DNA of 64,000 nt from Candidatus Nezhaarchaeota archaeon (GTDB taxonomy: Archaea; Thermoproteota; Methanomethylicia; Nezhaarchaeales; WYZ-LMO8), in contig JANXDO010000004.1 in assembly GCA_025059375.1 (NCBI GenBank), positions 142,177 to 206,176 on the forward strand, read 5' to 3'. The number at the start of each line of letters is the position of its first letter. Within the stretch, counting starts at the first letter, position 1. Made by a program: the position numbers and the translations under genes. This document shows, piece by piece, positions 25,872-35,352 of the stretch. The notes beneath the pieces are model-generated. The model was not told the DNA's origin, ran no database searches, and was given only the letters and a program-made list of their open reading frames with translations.

Positions 25872-27260
25872 ATGAAGCCATCTCCTGAGGATAAGATTGA
25901 AGATCTTAGGGGCATAGTAGGTCCAGAGAACGTTATTGATAGCAAGCCAGCTCTCCTCATATATGCTAGGGATGCTAGCCCAATGAGGGGGAAGATACCA
26001 CTAGCAGTTGTAAGGCCCTCAACAACTGAAGAAGTTCAGAGGATCGTCATGTGGGCTAACGAGACTAGAACACCAATATACCCTAGAAGTAGTGGTACAA
26101 GCTTGTGGGGCGCTGTCCCAGTTGTTGATGGCAGCGTCGTAGTTGACTTAGCTAAAATGAATAGGGTCATAAGAATAGATGAGAGGAACCTCCTCTGCAT
26201 AGTTGAACCAGCAATCACGTTCGGTGAGCTTGAAGCGATCCTAGCTAAAAGAGGCTTTAAGTTCATAATGAGCCCCGAGAACGGTATGGGTGCAACTGTT
26301 GGAGGGAACTTTGCAAGTCATGGAACTGGCTGGGGCGCAGGCCCCAACTCATCAAATCAAGGAGAATGCGTGTTGGGGTGCAAAGTTGTCCTCCCAACAG
26401 GTGAAATATTAACAACTGGCAGCATGGCAAATCCCAACTCTCACGGACCATTCTATCGCTATGCCCTAGGCAACGACTTAACAGGTCTATTCTGTGGGTC
26501 CGAGGGAACCCTAGGCATAATAACAGAGCTAGCCCTCAAGATAGAGGAAGCAAGCGGTGCACTTGGCTTCGCAACGTTTGGATACGATAGTCTAGAAGCT
26601 CTTGGAGAGGCAGTGTATAGAGTTAGGAGGATGAGGATACCAACAATATACGCCTACATATCCACTAGCTGGACCCTAAACATGCTCTTCCCAGAGAAAG
26701 CACCTTGGCAACACACAATAAAGTTCGTGATAGAAGCAAACAACAAGGACATCTTGAACATCGAGCTCAACAGGCTCATGGAGGCCGCGGGCAAAGATGG
26801 AACATACCTAGGACCTCAACTCGCTGAGGAAACGTGGAGAGAGAGGTATAGATGGGTCGGCCTCTTCGGCTATAAACTCGGAATGAGAGCTGCACTACCA
26901 ATGCACATACCGATAGGAGAAGTAGGACCCTACTTAAGGGAGATAGAGAAGATATCCCGCGACATCAAGGATAAGTACGGATTAAAGGTTGGTGCTGGAG
27001 GATTCGTTTGTGATAGAAGCGTAGTGGTCATAGTTGTAACCTACTTCAATCCAAGCAGCAAGCAGGAAAGCGAATTAGCATTAAAAGCTTGGCATGAAAT
27101 CAAGAATAAGCTCCTAGAGCTTGGAGCATGCCCCTATAGAATGGGAGCCTTATGGGCCGATCAAATGCCAAAATTTGGAGAGTACTACAAGCTACTAAAG
27201 AAGTTGAAGAAGCTACTAGACCCCAATAACATCATGTCCCCGGGCATAATGGGCCTATGA
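25872..27260 (+). CDS. FAD-linked 2-hydroxyacid dehydrogenase (GlcD / D-lactate dehydrogenase type)
   Basis: The 462-residue protein belongs to the vanillyl-alcohol-oxidase/PCMH FAD family. The FAD domain shows PRSSGTSLWG, PENGMGATVGGNFASHG and GSEGTLGIITEL; the C terminus ends in LDPNNIMSPGIM, the usual closing motif. It should oxidise D-lactate, glycolate or another 2-hydroxyacid and pass electrons to the Fe-S partner encoded 9 bp downstream. I chose ATG 25872 (AGAGG upstream) over the frame start at 25839. Substrate specificity cannot be read, and aromatic hydroxy compounds are possible in this superfamily. Confidence 0.87.
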   Translation: MKPSPEDKIEDLRGIVGPENVIDSKPALLIYARDASPMRGKIPLAVVRPSTTEEVQRIVMWANETRTPIYPRSSGTSLWGAVPVVDGSVVVDLAKMNRVIRIDERNLLCIVEPAITFGELEAILAKRGFKFIMSPENGMGATVGGNFASHGTGWGAGPNSSNQGECVLGCKVVLPTGEILTTGSMANPNSHGPFYRYALGNDLTGLFCGSEGTLGIITELALKIEEASGALGFATFGYDSLEALGEAVYRVRRMRIPTIYAYISTSWTLNMLFPEKAPWQHTIKFVIEANNKDILNIELNRLMEAAGKDGTYLGPQLAEETWRERYRWVGLFGYKLGMRAALPMHIPIGEVGPYLREIEKISRDIKDKYGLKVGAGGFVCDRSVVVIVVTYFNPSSKQESELALKAWHEIKNKLLELGACPYRMGALWADQMPKFGEYYKLLKKLKKLLDPNNIMSPGIMGL

Positions 27261-27269
27261 GGTGGAAGC

Positions 27270-28472
27270 ATGGTAATCTTAGAGAATTACGCCAAGCAAA
27301 TCTATAGGTGTGCTAGATGTGGATGGTGTAGAACCTCGGTCTTTGCGGATCAAGGGATACAGAAGATATGCCCAATATACGAGTACCACCCTAAGGGGCC
27401 TTGGGAGTTCTTCACAGCTAGAGGCAGACTCGCCATAGCTCAAGGCCTCCTCGAAGGCGAGATAGACGTTACAAGAGACCTAGTCGAGATAATTTATAGT
27501 TGCACAACGTGCGGTGCATGCCACGAGATATGTGTCATACACTTCCCAGTGGTCATGAAGGTTTCAAGCGTAGATGAGCTGGACCAGGTAAAGGTCTTTG
27601 AGGCTATGCGAGCTGAAGTATTCAAGAGGGCTCCTGAAATGCTCCTCGAACCACATCGCCGTATAGCGGAGAGGATATCAACGCATAGGAACCCATACGG
27701 TGAACCTCACGAAAAGCGATTTACATGGCTTCCAGCAGTCTACAGTCTCCCTAAACAAGGGGGCATCGTCTACTTTACGGGCTGCACATCACCCTACAGG
27801 CACCCCGAGATATGTGAGAGCACGATTAAGGTCTTAAACAAGGCTGGAATAACCCCAGCCATAATCGATGAGTGGTGCTGTGGATCTGTCCTACTGAGAA
27901 CCGGTCAATGGGATTACGTGAAGACTCTTGCTGAGCACAACCTTGAGGAACTTAAAAGATCTAAAGCCAAGAAGATCATTGCTTCATGCGCAGGCTGCTA
28001 TAGAACCCTAAAGCTCGATTACCCAGAGCTCTTAGGAAGTAAATGGGACTTTGAGGTACTCCACGTAACCGAGCTCATCTGGGATTTAATTGAGAGAGGT
28101 AGGCTATCAATCTCAGGGCGCTTGAATCAGAAAGTAACATACCACGATCCATGCCACCTCGGTAGGCACGGTGGAGTCTACGACCCCCCAAGAAACATAA
28201 TAGAAAGCATCCCAGGCATAGAATTCGTTGAGATGAAGCCAACAAAGCAATATGCAATATGTTGTGGTGGAGGTGGAGGCGTAAAATCCGGCTTCAATGA
28301 GCTGGCCTTAAGGATAGGGCTAACAACAGTTAATAGGGCTAAGGAAACTGATGCAGACATCTTAATCTCTGCGTGTCCATTCTGTAAACGTAACATAGTT
28401 GAAGCCATAGAGCTGTCTAGAGCAGACATAAAGTTTCACGATATAACTGAAGTATTAGCTAAGGTCGTTTAG
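27270..28472 (+). CDS. Fe-S/CCG-domain oxidoreductase subunit (GlcF/HdrD/LldE-like)
   Basis: The 400-residue protein starts with two ferredoxin-like sets, CARCGWCRTSV...CPIY and CTTCGACHEIC (about residues 14-95), then two CCG domains: WCCGS...CAGCY and YHDPCHLGR...CCGGGGG...CPFC. The layout is that of GlcF and HdrD, which take electrons from a flavin dehydrogenase to quinone, heterodisulfide or another carrier. It has no membrane segment. It is 9 bp downstream of the GlcD-type gene and forms an operon with it. Confidence 0.88.
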   Translation: MVILENYAKQIYRCARCGWCRTSVFADQGIQKICPIYEYHPKGPWEFFTARGRLAIAQGLLEGEIDVTRDLVEIIYSCTTCGACHEICVIHFPVVMKVSSVDELDQVKVFEAMRAEVFKRAPEMLLEPHRRIAERISTHRNPYGEPHEKRFTWLPAVYSLPKQGGIVYFTGCTSPYRHPEICESTIKVLNKAGITPAIIDEWCCGSVLLRTGQWDYVKTLAEHNLEELKRSKAKKIIASCAGCYRTLKLDYPELLGSKWDFEVLHVTELIWDLIERGRLSISGRLNQKVTYHDPCHLGRHGGVYDPPRNIIESIPGIEFVEMKPTKQYAICCGGGGGVKSGFNELALRIGLTTVNRAKETDADILISACPFCKRNIVEAIELSRADIKFHDITEVLAKVV

Positions 28473-28508
28473 AACACCTCATTAGTGCTTGAAAGTTGAG
28501 CCGTTATA

Positions 28509-29843
28509 CTAAGACATCAAGTACGGGTAAACTTCTCCGCCATGATGAATGATCCCCACTTTAGCATCAAGGCCATGTTCAGCAATAGATGTTTGAAGCG
28601 CCTCTAAAACACCGTCAGCATGTTTAAACCCCAATATCCTCTTCTCCTCAATGCTCAATCTCTTAGATACGCATATACACTTACTTCTAGCTAAACACCT
28701 TTTATGCATGAAGAGTCCACTCAAGCCAACAAGATCCTCTTCACGACCCTCTCTTAATACCCTCTCAACCTCCTCAATACCCCTCTCGCTGTACTTCTCA
28801 AAGACCTTGTGGTGGGTGGGTGATATTCCATCAGGACAATCAGTGTAGAGGATCACAATACCGCCATGCCTAACCCCAAATTGAGCATGAACTAAGCCCT
28901 TCATGGCCTGCCAGTAGTCTATCAACGCTGGGTAGGAGTTGACTATAACTATGTCCGCCAACTCGGGAATACCTCTCCTATAAATGCCCTCAGCGACCTT
29001 TACACCCTCTCTAAATGCTGCCCTCATATCGCCTGCAACGACCTTAACCACTTCACCTCCACGATTAAGAACAACGTTTACTATAAAGTCCAGCCCAACA
29101 ACCTCAGCTACATCCTCCATCTCTCGCCTAACCACATTATCAGGGTCCCCCAGGAGCCTTTCAGGTCCAATTAATGCTGCAAGGACATGAGTACGAGCTG
29201 TAGTCACCTCACCACACACTCCAGGCTGAATTATCTTAGCCCCCCCACCATAGCCAGAGCATAGATGTGGAACTATACAGCCAACGCCTATAACTAAGTC
29301 AGCCTCATACACCAACTTATTGACGTAGACAGGTATACCGCTAGCTGTATCACCAACGTAAACAAGCTTCCCTGAATCCATCCACTCATGATTAAAAACC
29401 TCAACCCTCCTAACAACATCCAAGCCAACGCACTTGACAATCTCCTCCTTAGTTAAGTACCTGTGAGTTCCTAGAGCTATTACAACCTTAATGCGAGAAT
29501 CTGGAATTCCAGCATAATTAAGCTCATTAAGTAGCACCGGAACTATCCTATCCCTTGGAGTAGCTCTCGTGATATCATCAACCACTACAACCACATTCAT
29601 ACCTGGCTTAGCAATCTCTCTAAGAGGTCTAGAACCTATTGGATCCCTCACAGCCTCCACAACAGCCCTAACCACATCATCTACACCTGGGACATCTCTA
29701 GGCGCAACCTCATACACTACATTACCACCATACCTCCGCTTAACCGCCTCAATCTCTGAAAGCCACTCCTCAAGAAATCTAGACGGCTCAAGTAAGCCCA
29801 TAACTAAAATCACATCCTCTAACTCTAGTGCAACATACCTCAT
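28509..29843 (-). CDS. larA: LarA-family nickel-pincer racemase/epimerase
   Basis: The 444-residue protein contains the LarA active-site residues in order: ALGTHRYLTKEE (His), VPHLCSGYGGGAKIIQPG (His and the cofactor-binding Lys) and TTARTH (His), matching H108, H174, K184 and H200 of lactate racemase. It would interconvert 2-hydroxyacid stereoisomers with a pyridinium-thiocarboxylate nickel pincer cofactor. LarB, LarC and LarE are not in the window. It is convergent with the GlcD/GlcF pair and could supply the correct isomer to it. ATG 29843 is preferred because a TATA box lies about 27 bp upstream, making the mRNA leaderless. Confidence 0.86.
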   Translation of the reverse strand: MRYVALELEDVILVMGLLEPSRFLEEWLSEIEAVKRRYGGNVVYEVAPRDVPGVDDVVRAVVEAVRDPIGSRPLREIAKPGMNVVVVVDDITRATPRDRIVPVLLNELNYAGIPDSRIKVVIALGTHRYLTKEEIVKCVGLDVVRRVEVFNHEWMDSGKLVYVGDTASGIPVYVNKLVYEADLVIGVGCIVPHLCSGYGGGAKIIQPGVCGEVTTARTHVLAALIGPERLLGDPDNVVRREMEDVAEVVGLDFIVNVVLNRGGEVVKVVAGDMRAAFREGVKVAEGIYRRGIPELADIVIVNSYPALIDYWQAMKGLVHAQFGVRHGGIVILYTDCPDGISPTHHKVFEKYSERGIEEVERVLREGREEDLVGLSGLFMHKRCLARSKCICVSKRLSIEEKRILGFKHADGVLEALQTSIAEHGLDAKVGIIHHGGEVYPYLMS

Positions 29844-29864
29844 TAATGTTCCCAGAGAAGAACG

Positions 29865-29872
29865 ATTTAAAG
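29865..29872 (-). promoter_or_regulatory. TATA-like box of larA, leaderless start
   Basis: On the minus strand CTTTAAAT lies about 25-27 bp upstream of ATG 29843, so transcription should begin at or next to the start codon. This decides against the longer frame beginning at 29885. Confidence 0.5.
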
Positions 29873-29885
29873 CCCCCAACCCCAA

Positions 29886-30193
29886 TAGTAGCGAGGCCCA
29901 TCAGTCTAGAATCTTAAGTTAAGTAGTTAACAGACTTAGTTGAGAGCTCGATTATATTGAAAACCTTAAGCTGAAATTTAAACGTTAACTCCTCTACTAA
30001 GGATGGGAAGCAATGCAAGCTACAAAATCGTAGAGTCACTAGAACGTTGACTTAGCATGTAGATAGATCTATTTAAGCCCACAGCCCTCACCCTTACACA
30101 TGAAGAACTTATAGATTTAAAGCGAAGACTACGATAACTAAACTTATAAATGGTTATTGTCTGCTTCTGTGTGTAGCACGGGTGGCTTTTTAA
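29886..30193. other. Divergent intergenic region between larA and the TackOD1-like gene
   Basis: It holds a plus-strand TATA-like CTTATAAAT at 30143-30151, about 45 bp before TTG 30194, and GGGTGG in the short leader. I see no gene in the remaining sequence. Confidence 0.5.
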
Positions 30194-31189
30194 TTGTCTG
30201 ACTCGATAAATTTATTGAAGACTGAGAGTATTCAAAAAGTAGTTAATACATTAAAGAGCATTGGAGTGGATAGGATAGAGCCAACAATCGAATTTAATGA
30301 AGGTGTTAGATATCCAATCCTCGATAAAATAGTTGGTTCCCCTAAAGATGTTATGGAAGCTCTCCTCATACTACATGAATCCAACATATTAAGCTCTGAA
30401 CTTGTGGATAACATTATTGTATGCCCATTTTGTCAATCTCATAAGCTCATGATTAGGGGGCGCTGCCCTTCATGCAATTCATCAAAACTTATTAGGAATA
30501 GAATGCTGGAGCACTTAGCATGCGGGCACGTAGACTTCGAGGAGGAGTTTCGAGTTGACGGGAAGCTCATATGCCCAAAGTGTAGAAAGCCACTTGAAGG
30601 ACTCGATGTGGATTACAGGATATTTAGCTTCGTTTACAAGTGCTTAAAGTGCGAAATGATCTTCTCAAAACCAAAAATGGAGTACTTATGTAGCAATGAA
30701 CACCTATTCGACGACAACAACCTCTCACTATACAAAGTAATCGCCTTCAAGGTCAGCCCCGAAAAGATAAGCCTAATCGAGAAGCTCGCATTAGATCTCA
30801 AGGCAATACTCAAGCCACTAATAGACGAAGGCTTCACAGTAAAGATCCCCGCAATCATTCAAGGTAGATCCGGAGTCAAACACGACTTCTCCTTCGCCGT
30901 CTGGCACAACAATAATAGCTCACCAATCGCTGTAGGATTTCTTCAAACACCTCCAAGAGCCACCTCATCAATAGACGTCCTAGCATTCTGGGCCAAGACA
31001 AGCGATGTGGGGGTTGAACACAAAGTTATGATAACGTTTAGTGGTATTGACGAAGAGGCTAAAAACCTAGCGAGAGTGTACAACATAGAGGTCATAGAGG
31101 GCATAGATGAACGAGAAGTAGCGAATAAAATTAAAGATCAATTAGCCAAGAAGATCAAGGAGGAATCTAAAAGAAGGAGCACAACATAG
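30194..31189 (+). CDS. TackOD1-like zinc-ribbon protein with nuclease-fold-like C-terminal domain
   Basis: The 331-residue protein has an N-terminal helical part, then several zinc knuckles: CPFCQSHKL, CPSCNSSKL, ACGH, CPKCRKPLEG and CLKCEMIF (about residues 76-160). This layout resembles the thaumarchaeal output domain TackOD1. The C-terminal 150 residues contain GRSGVKHDFSFAV, similar to Mrr-like restriction-fold cores, and a charged tail. It may be a signal-output or regulatory protein for the pilus locus that starts 120 bp downstream. It starts with TTG at 30194. Family assignment is by eye. Confidence 0.62.
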   Translation: MSDSINLLKTESIQKVVNTLKSIGVDRIEPTIEFNEGVRYPILDKIVGSPKDVMEALLILHESNILSSELVDNIIVCPFCQSHKLMIRGRCPSCNSSKLIRNRMLEHLACGHVDFEEEFRVDGKLICPKCRKPLEGLDVDYRIFSFVYKCLKCEMIFSKPKMEYLCSNEHLFDDNNLSLYKVIAFKVSPEKISLIEKLALDLKAILKPLIDEGFTVKIPAIIQGRSGVKHDFSFAVWHNNNSSPIAVGFLQTPPRATSSIDVLAFWAKTSDVGVEHKVMITFSGIDEEAKNLARVYNIEVIEGIDEREVANKIKDQLAKKIKEESKRRSTT

Positions 31190-31255
31190 ATCAATTAAAC
31201 CACGACAAGCAACCTTTATACTAGGTAATACGAGCACATGAAAATAAGAAAACTC

Positions 31256-31263
31256 TTTATATA
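31256..31263 (+). promoter_or_regulatory. TATA-like box of the major pilin gene
   Basis: TTTATATA predicts a start near 31287, leaving a roughly 24-nt leader that contains GGAGGGG before GTG 31311. A second TATA-like element (31276-31283) would begin the transcript inside the ribosome site and is less likely. Confidence 0.5.
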
Positions 31264-31310
31264 GAAGACCTTGACTATAAATATTCGGTTACCTATTGGA
31301 GGGGCATAAA

Positions 31311-31892
31311 GTGACCAAAAAAATAATTAAAAATAATAAAGCTATAAGCCCAGTCATAGCAACCATAATAATTGTTGCAGTAGCAATAGTATTGTCAATA
31401 GCAGTCGCATACTGGATGATGGGCGTAACGACAACGCTAACAAGGTACGAGAAACTAGAATTCATATCAGCATACCCCATTAAAGCCAACTATATAAATT
31501 GGACTGGTGATAAACATGCTAATGTTCCAGTATTTAATATAACCATTGTCGTGAAGAATACTGGTACGTCGCCTGCAACTGTGACTAAGTTCTTCTTAAA
31601 TGGGGTTCCGGATGACTACATAAATGTAACGTCACAAAGATTCCTTAACTATACTGCACACAATGTCTCGTGCGGCCTCATAGTTGAATTCTATGATGAT
31701 ACTCAAGCTAGGCTTTTCAATTTCACTAGTACCACCGTCACCATAGCTCCAGGAGAAACGCGTATGTTCAAGATCATAATCGCGGAGAATGCGCTTATTG
31801 GCATTGGCAGAGCTGTGTCGGGTGTCTCATTGGAGATAGTTATTCACACTGCTGCTGGATATGAGTACCCGAAGATCGTAGTCCTACCATAG
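31311..31892 (+). CDS. Major type IV pilin / archaellin-like prepilin
   Basis: The protein (193 residues) has a class III signal: MTKKIIKNNKA followed by ISPVIATIIIVAVAIVLS, with likely cleavage between Ala and Ile-Ser-Pro by a PibD/ArlK-type peptidase. The exported part is rich in beta strands and Asn-X-Ser/Thr sequons (NWT, NIT, NVT, NYT, NVS, NFT), so it is probably N-glycosylated. GTG 31311 was chosen because GGAGGGG lies 7 bases upstream. It has its own promoter and is followed by a T-rich hairpin, so it can be expressed above the rest of the locus. Confidence 0.86.
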   Translation: MTKKIIKNNKAISPVIATIIIVAVAIVLSIAVAYWMMGVTTTLTRYEKLEFISAYPIKANYINWTGDKHANVPVFNITIVVKNTGTSPATVTKFFLNGVPDDYINVTSQRFLNYTAHNVSCGLIVEFYDDTQARLFNFTSTTVTIAPGETRMFKIIIAENALIGIGRAVSGVSLEIVIHTAAGYEYPKIVVLP

Positions 31893-31900
31893 CCCTCACA

Positions 31901-31945
31901 TTTTTTAGTGAAGTTTTTATCCTTGATCCTCTAATTTTTTAGAGG
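31901..31945 (+). terminator. T-rich terminator region with hairpin after the pilin gene
   Basis: Three T runs (T6 at 31901, T5 at 31914, T6 at 31935) follow the pilin stop. The last lies in a perfect 7-bp hairpin CCTCTAA-TTTT-TTAGAGG (31928-31945). It separates the pilin transcript from the ATPase gene that begins at 31964. Confidence 0.6.
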
Positions 31946-31963
31946 CGGCTTAGAGGGTTTAGC

Positions 31964-33544
31964 GTGAGGTTGCGTGAGGCTTTTAGATCCCTATTCTCTA
32001 AAGGTAAGGTTGTTTCCACTCCACCACCAGTTGCCGTATTCTCTAAGCTCCCCGAGGATGCTGAGGTTATCGATTCTTATGATGTCCACCCTCCATTCTC
32101 AAGGGTGATAATAGCATCCCTTCCAGAGCTCGGTGGCGAGGAGGCTTACTTCGTTGAGGAGGTTGAGCTCCTACCCGAGGAGCGCGCCATACTGGACAAG
32201 CTCATTGACATAATGGGCGTCGAGGTGGAGCCTCCAGAGGAGGGCGTAGACCCGTACAAGCACGTTGAGGCTGAAGCCTCTCGATTGGCCAGGAAGTACG
32301 GCTTGACCAAGCACCTTAAGCGCTTAGGCGAGGCCTCTTGGCCGAAAATACTCTACTACCTCAAGAGAGACTTTGTGGGATTTGGTCCATTGCACGTCAT
32401 AATGAGTGATAGGATGATCGAGGACATATCCGTTAACGGCCTCAACATACCGATCTACGTTTGGCACAGGAAGTACGAGAGCATGCCAACTAACGTCAGC
32501 ATAGTCGACGAAAAGACTCTCGACAACATCTTAGTAAAGCTCGCGCACCTCGCTCAGAGGCACATATCGACAGCATTCCCAATACTCGACGCAATGCTTC
32601 CGACCAAGGACAGGCTCGCAGCAACATTTAGGTACGAGGTCTCGCCCAAGGGTAGCACGTTCTGCATAAGGAGGTTTAGGGAGGAGCCATTCTCCATAGT
32701 GGACTTGATAGAGCTCGGGACGATGGATGAGATGCTAGCTGCCTACTTCTGGCTGATGGTTGAGCACAGGATGACGGTGATGGTCATAGGCGGGACCGGT
32801 GCGGGAAAGACTACGACGCTCAACGTCCTAGTGAGCTTGGTTAAGCCGTCTATGAAGCTGGTGACTGTTGAGGAGATACCCGAGCTAATGATACCACACA
32901 GCAATTGGGTCCAGTTGGTCAGTAGGATGAGTTATGGGCTGGGTGCTCTAAAGATTGGCGAGATATCTCTATTCGATCTAGTCAAGGTCTCCTTAAGGTA
33001 TAGACCAGACTACATAATAGTGGGTGAGATTAGGGGCGAGGAAGCCTTCGTTCTATTTCAAGCGATGGCTACTGGTCACGGCGGCTTAACAACCCTTCAC
33101 GCTGAGAGCTTGGAGCACGCGGTTAAAAGGTTAACTAGCCCGCCTATGAATATAGCTGAAAGCTATATACCACTAATAAACGTTGCAGTGATTCAGGAGA
33201 GAGTTCAACTCCCGAAGCCAAGAGCAGGATTAACCTTTGGTAGGAGGATAAGGGAAGTCTACGAGATAATTGATTATGGTAGGTACGAGAGGATATCGTC
33301 TTGGAACCCATTAACGGACACGTTCATCCACGACTTTACGAGGAGCGAGATGCTCAATAGGATAGCCTTAAAGTATGGCATAGAAATGGAGAGCGTCCTA
33401 GAAGAGCTCTCCAGAAGAGCACTACTACTCCGCGACTTACTGGTACGTGGAGTCAAGAAGAACGTTGACGTCAGGAGAGAGATAACTAGATACCACCTGC
33501 TCAACCCGTTCCCAGCCATTGCCATAGGGAGGAGGGCTGGCTAG
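31964..33544 (+). CDS. Type IV pilus assembly ATPase (GspE/ArlI/TadA type)
   Basis: The 526-residue secretion ATPase has an N-terminal domain of about 200 residues, Walker A GGTGAGKTT (about residues 276-284), the Asp box VTVEEIPELMI, and the Walker B/His-box region RPDYIIVGEIRGEEA...GHGGLTTLHAES. The RPDYIIVGEIRG form and size fit archaeal pilus ATPases. It powers pilin extraction and assembly at the cytoplasmic face together with the polytopic protein encoded 2 bp downstream. It starts with GTG at 31964. Confidence 0.92.
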   Translation: MRLREAFRSLFSKGKVVSTPPPVAVFSKLPEDAEVIDSYDVHPPFSRVIIASLPELGGEEAYFVEEVELLPEERAILDKLIDIMGVEVEPPEEGVDPYKHVEAEASRLARKYGLTKHLKRLGEASWPKILYYLKRDFVGFGPLHVIMSDRMIEDISVNGLNIPIYVWHRKYESMPTNVSIVDEKTLDNILVKLAHLAQRHISTAFPILDAMLPTKDRLAATFRYEVSPKGSTFCIRRFREEPFSIVDLIELGTMDEMLAAYFWLMVEHRMTVMVIGGTGAGKTTTLNVLVSLVKPSMKLVTVEEIPELMIPHSNWVQLVSRMSYGLGALKIGEISLFDLVKVSLRYRPDYIIVGEIRGEEAFVLFQAMATGHGGLTTLHAESLEHAVKRLTSPPMNIAESYIPLINVAVIQERVQLPKPRAGLTFGRRIREVYEIIDYGRYERISSWNPLTDTFIHDFTRSEMLNRIALKYGIEMESVLEELSRRALLLRDLLVRGVKKNVDVRREITRYHLLNPFPAIAIGRRAG

Positions 33545-33546
33545 GC

Positions 33547-35298
33547 ATGGCATCCTTAACGGGCACAGCTTACCAAAACTTCTGGTGGCTATCAAACGCC
33601 CTCATGAAGCTCCTATATCGTGGCAGACCATCAAAGCTCAGAGACACCCTCGAAGCTGCTGGAATAAAGGTACATCCAGAAGCATACCTATCGGTGGTGG
33701 GGCTTTTCTTCTTAATGTCCGTGGTGGCATCAGCCATCATTGCATGGCTCACAGGCCTTCTTCCAGTCCTAGTAACCCCCATGGTAGTCCTCTTAATAGG
33801 CTACATCATCCCGAGCATAAAAGCTCAGGATAGGGCTGCGAAGCTGGACATGGAGGCACCATTCATGGCAGCCTACGTGAGCGTTATGGCTACTGGAGGC
33901 CTCTCACCCTACTCGAGCTTAAGGAGGTTGGGGAAGTGTGAGCTCCTACCCCACACATCCAAGGTTGCTAGAGAGATAGAGCTCGATGTACAGTTGAAGG
34001 GTATGGCGCCAATAGCAGCAATGGAGAGGTCTGCAGAGAGGGTACCATCGAGGGAGTATAGAGACTTCCTCATGGGCTACATATCAACGCTAAGGGCTGG
34101 TGGAGACGTAATACACTACCTCTTAACAAGAACGGAGACAATGTTTAGAGACCTAGCAGCTAAGATTAGGATATTTGGAGAGCGTGCTGCAATACTCCTA
34201 GAGTCTTACGTAGCAGTATTGATCCTTGGGACTCTCGGCATAAGCGTGCTGTACCTAGTCTCCATAGCGTTTCAAGGCATCTGGCAATTAGGCTTCACTG
34301 TTGGGAACTTCCTACTATACTCGTACATCCTAGTGCCAGTAATCTCAGTAATCTTCATATACCTGTCAGAGATGTCGAGCTTTCAAGAACCAGTCTATGA
34401 GACAGCACCATACAAGGTCTTCGCTGCATCACTGCCAATAATGATATTCTTAATGCTCATAACAATCCTCCCATACCTCATGCCTGAACTCTCGTTAATG
34501 CCATTGATTAGGGAATTCAAGAACTTCCTATCACACTTAAGAGCGCTGCTGAACCTAGAGCGCGGATTGGAGCCAGCTATAGGGATGAGCTTGGTCCTGA
34601 TACTTGGGACGATCCCATCAGCTATAGCTCACAGCTACTACAGCCGTCGGAGAGGGAGTAAGATCGTTAAGGAGGTAACAAACTTTCTCAGAGACTTAAC
34701 TGAAGTGAGGAAGACGGGGGCTTCACCAGAAGCTTGTATAACCCAGTTATCATCGAGACCTTACGGGGTTTTCAGCAAGTACCTAAGCGTAGTTGCTAGA
34801 CAAATTCGATGGGGTCAACCGATAAGAGTCATATACGAGTCCTTAAAGAGGAAGATAAGCTCTTGGCTAGCCTTAATTAACCTCTACCTCTTAGTTGATG
34901 CGATAGAGGTTGGTGGAGGTAGCCCAGAAACTCTTGAGACTCTCACAAGGTTTGGTGAGATGCAAGCATCACTCGAAAAGGAGAAGATGGCGGCCCTCCG
35001 CCCACTAATAATAATGCCCTACATGGGCGCTGCAATAATGATATTCTCAACACTCATAATGGTGAGCTTCATGCGCTCAGCAAGCATGGCAATAGCTCGC
35101 TCACCAATGCAGTTCATACAGATATTGACGGTAATAGTGCCAGCGCTAGTCTTTCAATCCTACCTAATGGGCTTAGTAACTGGAAAAATAAGCGCTGGAT
35201 GTACTTCAGCAGGCTTTATGCATGCTATAATGCTTACATTAATAGCGCTACTATCAATAATCCTCGTGCAGTACATCGGCCTCATACTCTTCCTCTAA
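33547..35298 (+). CDS. Pilus platform membrane protein (TadC/ArlJ-like)
   Basis: The 583-residue integral membrane protein has two type-II-secretion-F-like halves. The first (about residues 90-190) has MAAYVSVMATGGLSPYSSLRR, typical of TadC/ArlJ; the second (about 370-470) has LRDLTEVRKTGASPEACITQL. Each is followed by hydrophobic pairs, giving about nine membrane segments. It anchors the assembly ATPase and receives pilins. It begins 2 bp after the ATPase stop, so the two are co-translated. Confidence 0.9.
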   Translation: MASLTGTAYQNFWWLSNALMKLLYRGRPSKLRDTLEAAGIKVHPEAYLSVVGLFFLMSVVASAIIAWLTGLLPVLVTPMVVLLIGYIIPSIKAQDRAAKLDMEAPFMAAYVSVMATGGLSPYSSLRRLGKCELLPHTSKVAREIELDVQLKGMAPIAAMERSAERVPSREYRDFLMGYISTLRAGGDVIHYLLTRTETMFRDLAAKIRIFGERAAILLESYVAVLILGTLGISVLYLVSIAFQGIWQLGFTVGNFLLYSYILVPVISVIFIYLSEMSSFQEPVYETAPYKVFAASLPIMIFLMLITILPYLMPELSLMPLIREFKNFLSHLRALLNLERGLEPAIGMSLVLILGTIPSAIAHSYYSRRRGSKIVKEVTNFLRDLTEVRKTGASPEACITQLSSRPYGVFSKYLSVVARQIRWGQPIRVIYESLKRKISSWLALINLYLLVDAIEVGGGSPETLETLTRFGEMQASLEKEKMAALRPLIIMPYMGAAIMIFSTLIMVSFMRSASMAIARSPMQFIQILTVIVPALVFQSYLMGLVTGKISAGCTSAGFMHAIMLTLIALLSIILVQYIGLILFL

Positions 35299-35352
35299 GC
35301 AAAACAATATGAGGAACTATAAGTAAAGATAGTGTGGGGAAGCAATTAAGCC

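Noticed and set aside
33585..33833. 82-residue plus-strand frame inside the platform gene
   Set aside because: It is a shadow of the clear membrane-protein frame in the same strand.
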